Assembly: GCA_035610365.1 (NCBI GenBank)
Contig: CM069435.1
Span: forward strand, 61,253,389-61,317,388
Origin: Aquatica leii
Taxonomy: Eukaryota; Arthropoda; Insecta; Coleoptera; Lampyridae
DNA length: 64,000 nt
Direction of reading: 5' to 3'
Position 1 is the first letter of the stretch, and each line of letters begins with the position of its first letter. This document shows, one piece after another, positions 56,847-64,000 of this stretch. Made by a program: the position numbers and the translations under genes. The notes beneath the pieces were generated by a model, which saw only the letters and a list, made by a program, of their open reading frames with translations, did no database searches and was not told where the DNA came from.

Positions 56847-59800
56847 ATTAACTTTTAAGTAATTTTAAATAATTTTTTTAACAACGTAATATAAATCTAA
56901 AAGTATAAAATGCTAACTGCTAAATTTTGAGTTATGTTTTCGGTTTATTCTATTTCTTTTACATTGTTAATATTTGTTAGCAGTTTCTTCAAAATGTTTA
57001 AATGTGTTATTATTTTTAGGTGATTTCTTGCAAAACTTAATTTTTTTTAATGATTTTCACGCTACTAACTATTTGAAGTTTTGAAGTATTCACTAACATT
57101 TGACTGTATACGTCTAAACAGCTTGTTAATTATTATACTCTATTTTTACTTCTTATTCTCATTTACACGATATAGAAATTGATATGTTTAGTCATTTAAG
57201 AGCGAGATTGAAAACGATCGGTGAATTAACGCTGTTAAACTTGCATTTTGAGTTTATACTCACAAATGATAGAATTTTTAAATTTAGCTCAGTAAAATAT
57301 AAACAATAAAAAGTTGTTTTTCAACGCGACTAAGGAAGGTTATGTCAATCATTTTTCTTATGTAAACTTGGCTTGTGAATAGCTAATCATATTATACATA
57401 TTCGTATTTTTGCACTCAAAGTGAAACTGGCTTCTCGTAATTAAAAAACAAAGTAATTGACTATTTTTTAAATACTATTATTCAAAAACATAATTTATTT
57501 GAATTACTGATATAAAATTTAAAATAAATAATTTGAATACAAAAGAATACAACTACAGTCAACTAAAAAGTAGTTATGTTAGTAACCTAACTACTTTATA
57601 ATCAATTTTTGCTTAGCTCTAGCTACAATTCAGCACCTCAGTAAAGTTGCTTTTTTAATCTACATTATTTTTTCTGATTTTATAATGAACTAATAATTAA
57701 TTATCTAATTTAGTTTATTAGAAAATAAAGTTAAAATACAGAAATAATTTTGTATATAAAGATATTTGGCCTAAATTGGGTTGTTTTTATATTAAAGATT
57801 TATGCGTGCCGTCGACATAAAGACTGAGCGATGATTTCCATTCGAAACGGGAAACGCAGATACAAGCAACAGTCAACATTACTCTTTGATGACACGCCGC
57901 CCCACATGTACTCCATGTTGACGTGTTGCTTTCAACTTGTTACCATTTGACTGAATAATATTCGACATCAACGTACATCTGATCGATTTTTTAGTTGATC
58001 TTTTGTAGGTATATTACACTATGTATACTAACCATTTTTAAAATCTAACATTTTTTCCTACTTAGATTAAAGGGTACGTGTCAATACCACATAACTGGAA
58101 AAATGACAAATCAAAGATCTTGTTTCTCATTTTGCTTGACATAGACATCTAGAATAAAACGTATAATTGTATTATAAAAATAAAAGGAAAACTGTGTTTT
58201 ATGAATTTAAAATTAATAATCGTATACGTTGAGCGTATGCGTTCTTACATGTAAAATAAAAAAACTCGTATTAAAATTATTAAAAACGGATCAAAGATAT
58301 TGTTGCACATATGAATTCCAAAAAAAGCTGTGGTAGTATTACAATGACTAAACGCTTATTTAAAAGTTACACAACGTTGTGATAAAACCGTTTTCAAGTT
58401 TTTACTCCGTTTGCATATAAAGTAATTAAGGCACACAATATAGTAATAGCATTTTAACAACTGTGTTTTTAAATTGCATTCCGAGGTAGAAAAAGTATAA
58501 AAAGATTATTTTTGCATAAAATATGAGCGCAATTAAAATATTCTGGTTGAATCGGATTAGTATAAAACGCGAAATGAAGGTTTTTAGTTTTTTCCGACAA
58601 AAAAAAATATATAAAATGGTCAACATATGAGTCTCATATATATTGTAGTTTCAAGTTATTTGACGTTTATTAAATAGTTGATTGATTTAAAATCAATACT
58701 GTATTATTAACTGTTTATTTCATTGCAAATACAAAAATAGAAATTTATTAAACTAAGCTTGAATAGCGCTTTTGTTATTTAGTAGCTTGCTTTTTAGTTT
58801 TTTGAGAATAAATGTTTTATTTGATGAATTGAAATAAAATCAAAACAATAAAAAAAGAAAAACTGTTTTTTAAATTGTAACTTACGTATGGTGCGCCATT
58901 TCTACATTTGATATTAAAATTAAGAATGTATTATAAAGAATCATTTGCTATTAAGTTCTTGTTTGTTGTTGCTTATTATATGGTATCAATTTTTATTCCA
59001 AGTCAATTTTATTTTCCGTTGCTTAAAAGCTACAGGAGCACTTTGAATTTCTTTGATTCATAATATAAAAAATCATAATTTTAATGGGTTTTATTATGAT
59101 AACTAAATTTTAATGATGTTTATTTACATGTGAACTTATATTTCTGATACTGTATAATAACTTAAATTACGTCCATAAAATATAATTTTCGGGCTATGGT
59201 GTTTTCGAGAAGGCTAATATTATTTTACACAATTTTGATTACGTTTAATTATTCTTATGTTTGTTTCCATTAAAACCAATTTTTATGATATATCATTTCA
59301 ATTATGTTGCAGTTCATTATGATTCATTTTTATTATGTTTACTTTATTTATGTAGATTACTATTATGTATTTGATTATAAAAAATAATGTGGCAACAACG
59401 ACAAGCTTTCATGTATTGTCAGTGGTGCAAATAATATGATAGTTCGTGTAAGGAGCAACACGATTGGCTGTGGTTTTCATTGACACTGTTGCCAAATTAT
59501 TTAAAATTAATTAATAATAAAAATTACCTTAATAGAAATTAGGTATAATGAAAATTAGACATAATCATAATAAAACATCACTTAAATTGATCATCTTAAA
59601 AACGAGTTAAAATAAAATTAAACATAATTAAAAATAAATATATCTGTAAACTTCATATGAAATACCTTTAATGGTAAATAATTATAATCGTTTCAAACCA
59701 GAAAAATATGAGCAATACTTACGTATTTTAAATATATGCAACTGAAAACTAACTGTCTTTAAAATCCGAGCGTTTTTATGAAACATTTTAAAATTAAGTT

Positions 59801-60100
59801 ATTTATTAGATTAGAATTAAGAAGTATTGACTAGAATAATTTCTAGGTAAATATCTTAGTCATAAAAATTCACAATCATTTTAAACAGATTTCATGATTC
59901 ATTATTTATATTTGAAGTATTTATTTCGTTTAAGTTTCAAATTATTTTGTGCATTTAATATAATACGGTTACTATATTAAACCACTATTTTATGTTGCTT
60001 TTTTTAAATATAAGTAAGGTGTTATTTTTCTTTAAAACATATTAATAATAGAGTACTACATTTTCATTATATCTAATTTATTTGTGAAATATTTTACTAG
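56847..60100. other. non-coding AT-rich region
   Basis: No gene recognised. One large weak inverted repeat (59235-59660) is listed separately. Confidence 0.5.
59235..59660. repeat. large imperfect palindrome, candidate MITE
   Basis: AAATAATGTGGCAACA at 59382-59397 pairs with the complement of TGTTGCCAAATTATTT at 59487-59502. Outside this, A/T-rich arms continue to look inverted (TTATTATG, ATTATGTTTA and GTTTAATT words), to about 59235 on the left and 59660 on the right. The 90-bp centre is GC-richer. The A/T-rich parts are weak evidence on their own. Confidence 0.4.
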
Positions 60101-60126
60101 ATAATAATAATAATAATAATAATAAT
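60101..60126 (-). repeat. (ATT)n tail of the LINE
   Basis: Trinucleotide repeat, ATAATA... on plus and ATTATT... on the LINE strand, directly after AATAAAC at the element's 3' end. It marks the tail in place of poly(A). Confidence 0.85.
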
Positions 60127-60129
60127 GTT

Positions 60130-60201
60130 TATTGACCTTAACAAAATACATTTTGCGTGGTCAATAGGATGCAACCAGCAAAGCTGGTTTTCATTGCATC
60201 C
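60130..60201 (-). other. two 3'-UTR hairpins of the LINE
   Basis: Hairpin 1: GGATGCAA and TTGCATCC (60167-60174 and 60194-60201) form an outer 8-bp stem. An inner CCAGC-AAA-GCTGG stem sits inside it with a small bulge. Hairpin 2: TATTGACC/GGTCAATA (60130-60137 and 60159-60166), directly adjoining. Both lie within 100 bases of the RNA 3' end, where LINE reverse transcriptases of some clades recognise a stem-loop. The function is inferred. Confidence 0.7.
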
Positions 60202-60224
60202 CATTTTACATATAGATTTATTTG

Positions 60225-63096
60225 CTACAATAATTTATTTTTTAATTTTAACTTAAAATTATATAATGAGCTGGTGCTCAATATTGTGTAATACTTATTG
60301 AACAGAAATGCGCTTAAGTATTGAAAGGAACCTTTGAATTTTTTACAGTGGTGCTTAGGGATGCGCGCGGTTCGTTTTCTTTGCCCATGTTCACGTTTTA
60401 TAAAGTCGATGGTACAATATAAGTAGGCTGGTGTTTTTGACATAAGAATTTTATATAGAAGTGTCAGAAATAACATTATATATCTATCACTTATTCTAAG
60501 TATTTTGAGTTTATTATAATATGGGGTAACATGATTATGCTTAGGTATAAAAAAAGAAAACCTGAGACAGTTGTTTTGAACAACTTGCAACTTGTTTTTA
60601 AACTCATTTGTCAAGTGACCGTAGTATGTTATTAATCCATACTCAATTGAGCTGAGGACTAAACTGCATGTTAAGTTATATTTAATATGTGCAGGTAAGT
60701 AATTTTTAAATTCATATAAAAGTTTTAATTTGCCATAGCTCAATCGACATTTGGATATTACATGCTCAGCAAAAGTAAGGTCTTGATCAATTATGATTCC
60801 CAATATTTTAACCGACTCCGAAAATGTTAACTCTTGTCTCTCTATGATGATACTGGATCTAATGGTATCATAACATTTTTTTCTAACCGATGCTTTGCCG
60901 ATACAAAGAACTTTGGTCTTTTCTCCGTTTAAAGTTAAACCGTTTTCATTCGACATTGTGATCATTCTTTGAAGATTGTCATTCATTTCCTCAATAGCTT
61001 CGTTGAAATTTGAAACCGATGAGTGTATATAGAATCGCGGATCATCAGCCTACATACTGAGTTTGGCATTCTTTGTAAGTGTTTTGTCAAATTCTGCGGT
61101 GTATATAATAAACAAAAGTGGCCCTATAATACTGCCTTGCGGTACGCCATTGTCGTTAGGTATTATGTCTGAACATATTGATTTATTGTTCAACGAAAGT
61201 TTTACAAATTGCTTTCTGTTCTGCAAGTATGATTCTAGCCAGGCTAAGGCTTGAGTTGAAAATCCGTAATAGTGTAGTTTTGCAACAAGTAAGGGTCTAT
61301 TTAAAACATCGAAAGCTTTCGAGTAATCAAGTGCAGCAAATATAGTAACTTCATTATTATCCCAAGCGTTTGTCAAGTCGTTGATAATTTTTAGAATATT
61401 GGTATTTGTACTGTGCCTAGGTCTGAAGCCGGACTGGAAAAAGGGTAGAATGTTGTTTTTTTCAACAAAATCTGAAATTTGCTTGTAAATCCACTTTTCA
61501 AGGACTTTGCTTACAACTGGTAAAATAGATATCGGCCTTAATAAACTATAATCATCTGCTTGATTAACTTTAGGAAGCGGTATAATACACGCAGTTTTCC
61601 ACTTGTCTGGAAATGTACTTGTATCAATAGAGAAATTTATTATATGTGTGATAATATCTGCACACAATTGGCCAGCTAATTTCAACATAACGATACTAAT
61701 GTTATCGTTCCCTACAGCACTGGATTTGAAAGAGTTAATTATTTTATTTACTTCCGTACTAGAGATGTGCTTGAACTTTAACTTTTCTGTAATGTTATCG
61801 TAGCTGTTTTTATAATAGTAGTCAATTTTATTATATGGAATGTTTTTCAAGGGAAGAGCTTTAACAAAGTGGTTGTTTATCTTATTAGGATCGGTAATAT
61901 TTAATGACATGGTTTTTTGAGTTCGTTTGTGCACCGAGTTTTGTTTAAAGAAACACCACAATTTTTTAGAGTTGTTTTTTATTTCATTAATTTGATGATT
62001 GAAGAAGGCTTTCTTTTCGTGTTTCATTGCCGTAGTTACAAAATTTCGCATTTCTTTATAGGCTGCGAGATCAGCCTGCAGTCCGAAATTTTTGTATTTA
62101 TTATGCATTTTGTTTCTTTCTTTAATCATAATTTGAATAACTGGTGTTATGTACGGGGGCCTCCGGTTTTTTGGGGTAAACGTTACTATAGGGGCGTGTA
62201 AGTCAAATAGGTATGCGAAAGCTTCGTTGAAAAAATGAATTTTATCGTCTATTTGAGGCATGGTCACTATATCATACCATGGGAAATTATTGACGTCTTC
62301 CATAAAAGCATTCCGGTTAAAATGCCGAAATGATCTGCATGTGATTTGCCTGTGTTGGGAGATTATGTGAGATATATCAAGAGTACACGACGTTAACATA
62401 TGATCACTTATGTTAACGTCTTCACAAACGGCATTCGAGCTTGCCAAATTATCTGACACACAGATAATATCTAGTAGTGACTTAGATGTAGTACTGATTC
62501 TCGTAGGTTCCTTCACTAATTGCTTAAGGGCAAATACTGAAAAATGTTTTCTAATTTAAGTGCGTCGTTATTATTGTTCAGAAAGTTTACGTTCAAGTCG
62601 CCCATAATAATAAGTCTATCCACCTGAAGAGCAACGTAAGCCAAAATGTTTTCAAAGTCTTGAAACCATTTACAACATAAATCTGGTGGTCGATAAAATA
62701 CACCAATACCATAAGTTATTTTCTTGATGCTTACTTTGATGAAAAGATGTTCGAGTTTAGTCGCGCTGGTGTACTCAATTATCATGACCTTATACCTGAG
62801 GTTGCATGAAATGTACATTGCCAAACCGCCTCCCCTGGTTGTACGATCTGCTCGAACTAAATTGAAGTTAGTTACAGCCAGCAAATTATCAAGAACTTTG
62901 GGATCTAACCAGGTTTCTGAGATGGCAAAAATGCTAAAATTATTAGTTGCTAATAAAGAGGGCACTTCGCTAAAAGATGATGATAGGGACCTTATATTGA
63001 TATGCCCTACTCTGAAATCTGACCCCGAGATATATGAACTATTATCTATTTGGGAACAGTGTTCATCACATGTTAGTTTAATTGAGTCATTTACAA
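60225..63096 (-). pseudogene. LINE ORF2: AP endonuclease and reverse transcriptase
   Basis: The frame opens right after the ORF1 slippery site with no in-frame ATG before the endonuclease. Endonuclease motifs: VGHINIRSL (63013), SETWLD (62905), a YRPP block, IIMGDLNVNF (about 62610) and ISDHMLTSC (about 62395). RT motifs: FAALDYSKAFDVLN (first Asp, about 61335), NGVPQGSIIGPLLFIIYT (about 61140) and then SM-stop-ADD at 61050, where YADD is expected, so TAG replaces the Tyr codon. Coding continues in frame (NENGLTLNGEKTKVLCIGK) to a natural stop at 60225. A one-base deletion in a T-run near 62542 breaks the end of the endonuclease. The protein would nick target DNA and copy the RNA in place. 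Confidence 0.9.
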
Positions 63097-64000
63097 GTTT
63101 TTTGAATTGAGATTATTACTAGGCTTATGTTTCATTGTATCAATTCCGAACACATTTTGTTTTAATGTGTTAAGCATTTGTGTGTATGCGGTGCAATTAT
63201 TGCGATCCCACGCCGCATGATTGAAGTTACATTCAATTTTTTTCACATTATTGTAGTAAACACAATTTGAGCATTTATATTTGTGTACGTCCTTTACTTT
63301 ACAGTCGCGTACACCATGGAATTCTGCACAGAGTGGACAAACAGGGGAATTTTTGCGTGGACAGTTTGCCGACGTGTGGTTGAATGCGTTGCACGTAAAA
63401 CATCTTTTAAGTTCCATACCATCATAGATTGAGCATCCGTCAAAGCCAATTAAAATATGTCCAGCCTGAAGCAGTTTATTGTACAGTACCGCATCAGTAT
63501 TTACAATCACCTGAAATATTTTGGAGTTTTTCTTCACCGGCGAAACAGACAAAACATCACATTTTGTGTCTTCTGAAAAGTATTCACTATTTTGTAATTT
63601 CAAGTACTGCATAATAACTTCAGGATCTAGTTCTTCTGTTAAGCCAACAAAGCGTAACTTAATAGGAGTTGGATTGAGCTGCTTTAGTTGATAATTCTCA
63701 GAGAGATTTTCTTCGGCCTCTTTTAGTAACTTAGCCGATTGTTTGCTGTCTGCACAGCTGACAACTATTCCGCCTTTTTTGGTCGTCTTGACTTGTTTAA
63801 CTTCGATTTTCGAGGCAATTAAGTTAACCTTGCTGAGAACATCGGACTTGGTTGTGTCAGAATCTTGTTTGTCATCTTTTGGTTTTATTAGAACTTTTGT
63901 TTGAGCAGCTGTAGCAGCGATATTTGCATAGGAGCGTTTACTATTAGAAAGATCCACCTTGTTAGCAGTTACGATAAATTCATTCATTTTATTTGCAATA
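63091..64000 (-). CDS. LINE ORF1, Gag-like RNA-binding protein (partial)
   Basis: Open from the window edge; an ATG at 63987 (MNEFIVTANKVDLSN) is available, but the frame stays open upstream of it, so the true start is unknown. About 299 residues are visible. Order: Lys/Thr-rich N-terminus; PTPIKLRFVGLTEELDPEV and the following region, similar to RRM-like ORF1 cores; then zinc knuckles CFTCNAFNHTSANC (CX2CX4HX4C) and CPLCAEFHGVRDC, with a further CSNC. It ends LNSKNL at the stop 63091-63093. There are no internal stops. It should coat the element RNA and act as a chaperone. The ORF1 stop is preceded by a slippery heptamer. Confidence 0.85.
   Translation of the reverse strand, partial: IANKMNEFIVTANKVDLSNSKRSYANIAATAAQTKVLIKPKDDKQDSDTTKSDVLSKVNLIASKIEVKQVKTTKKGGIVVSCADSKQSAKLLKEAEENLSENYQLKQLNPTPIKLRFVGLTEELDPEVIMQYLKLQNSEYFSEDTKCDVLSVSPVKKNSKIFQVIVNTDAVLYNKLLQAGHILIGFDGCSIYDGMELKRCFTCNAFNHTSANCPRKNSPVCPLCAEFHGVRDCKVKDVHKYKCSNCVYYNNVKKIECNFNHAAWDRNNCTAYTQMLNTLKQNVFGIDTMKHKPSNNLNSKNL
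63097..63103 (-). promoter_or_regulatory. candidate -1 ribosomal frameshift site (A AAA AAC)
   Basis: On the LINE strand ORF1 ends TCA AAA AAC TTG TAA. The heptamer A AAA AAC is in the canonical X XXY YYZ phase. Slipping back one base gives CTT GTA AAT GAC, which is exactly the frame that continues open through the endonuclease. No in-frame ATG exists between here and the endonuclease core. I see no strong downstream stem-loop, so stimulation is unproven. Confidence 0.6.

Larger units (their letters stand above)
60101..64000 (-). mobile_element. non-LTR retrotransposon (LINE), nearly intact, cut by window edge
   Basis: On the minus strand: ORF1 (Gag-like, zinc knuckles), ORF2 (AP endonuclease plus reverse transcriptase), a 124-bp 3' UTR with two hairpins, and an (ATT)n tail at 60126-60101. 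Only two lesions are visible in 3.9 kb, so it is much younger than the other elements here. Endonuclease and RT style suggest the Jockey/CR1/I group; the clade is not fixed. The 5' end lies beyond 64000. Confidence 0.9.

Noticed and set aside
63090-63092. Stop-restart (TAAATG) as the way to translate LINE ORF2
   Set aside because: The ATG next to the ORF1 stop is in the ORF1 frame and meets a stop after five codons, so it does not lead into the endonuclease.

Overview
This is a very AT-rich eukaryotic window, most likely arthropod (insect) nuclear DNA. That reading rests on its repeat mixture: BEL/Pao and Copia LTR retrotransposons, piggyBac, Helitron, hAT, an IS630/Tc1-related transposase with a short intron, Penelope-like termini and a non-LTR retrotransposon. 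The order or species cannot be fixed from the sequence. I found no convincing host gene, tRNA, rRNA, CRISPR array or bacterial-style operon. The window is an intergenic, heterochromatin-like stretch made of nested and decayed mobile elements.

Layout. 1-3.9 kb: non-coding, with Penelope-like terminal fragments. 3868-8637: a complete DNA transposon with terminal inverted repeats and a perfect 8-bp target duplication; it carries a broken transposase-like gene on the minus strand. 8.8-14.9 kb: a three-layer nest in which a decayed IS630-like transposase borders a Copia element that was itself hit by a 2.45-kb piggyBac element (9634-12086). 15-22.6 kb: non-coding, with a (TA)n tract and two degenerate tandem arrays. 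22.64-27.93 kb: decayed BEL/Pao element 1. 29.46-37.71 kb: decayed BEL/Pao element 2, containing a palindromic MITE and a truncated Helitron. 37.7-42.9 kb: non-coding. 43.19-44.81 kb: a TA-flanked inverted-repeat element with a SAM-like coding fragment and a nested 156-bp PIF/Harbinger-type MITE. 46.85-48.21 kb: an IS630/Tc1-related transposase pseudogene with an intron. 48.78-49.18 and 55.43-56.85 kb: one solo arm and one complete copy of a family with arms of about 440 bp. 49.56-50.17 kb: hAT transposase pseudogene. 51.8-52.85 kb: about 1 kb of hexanucleotide repeat in two sequence blocks. 60.1-64.0 kb: a nearly intact LINE on the minus strand, running off the right edge.

The genes do not form one pathway; each belongs to its own element. 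The most interesting points are these. (a) The LINE has no in-frame AUG ahead of its ORF2 endonuclease; instead a canonical A AAA AAC slippery heptamer, two codons before the ORF1 stop, leads exactly into the ORF2 frame. (b) The 4.77-kb transposon has exact ends and an uncommon transposase-like protein. (c) The hammerhead-like Penelope termini recur across the window. (d) The 55.4-kb element has very long arms and AGT...ACT ends. (e) The hexamer block switches sharply from ATTGCT to ATTGTT.
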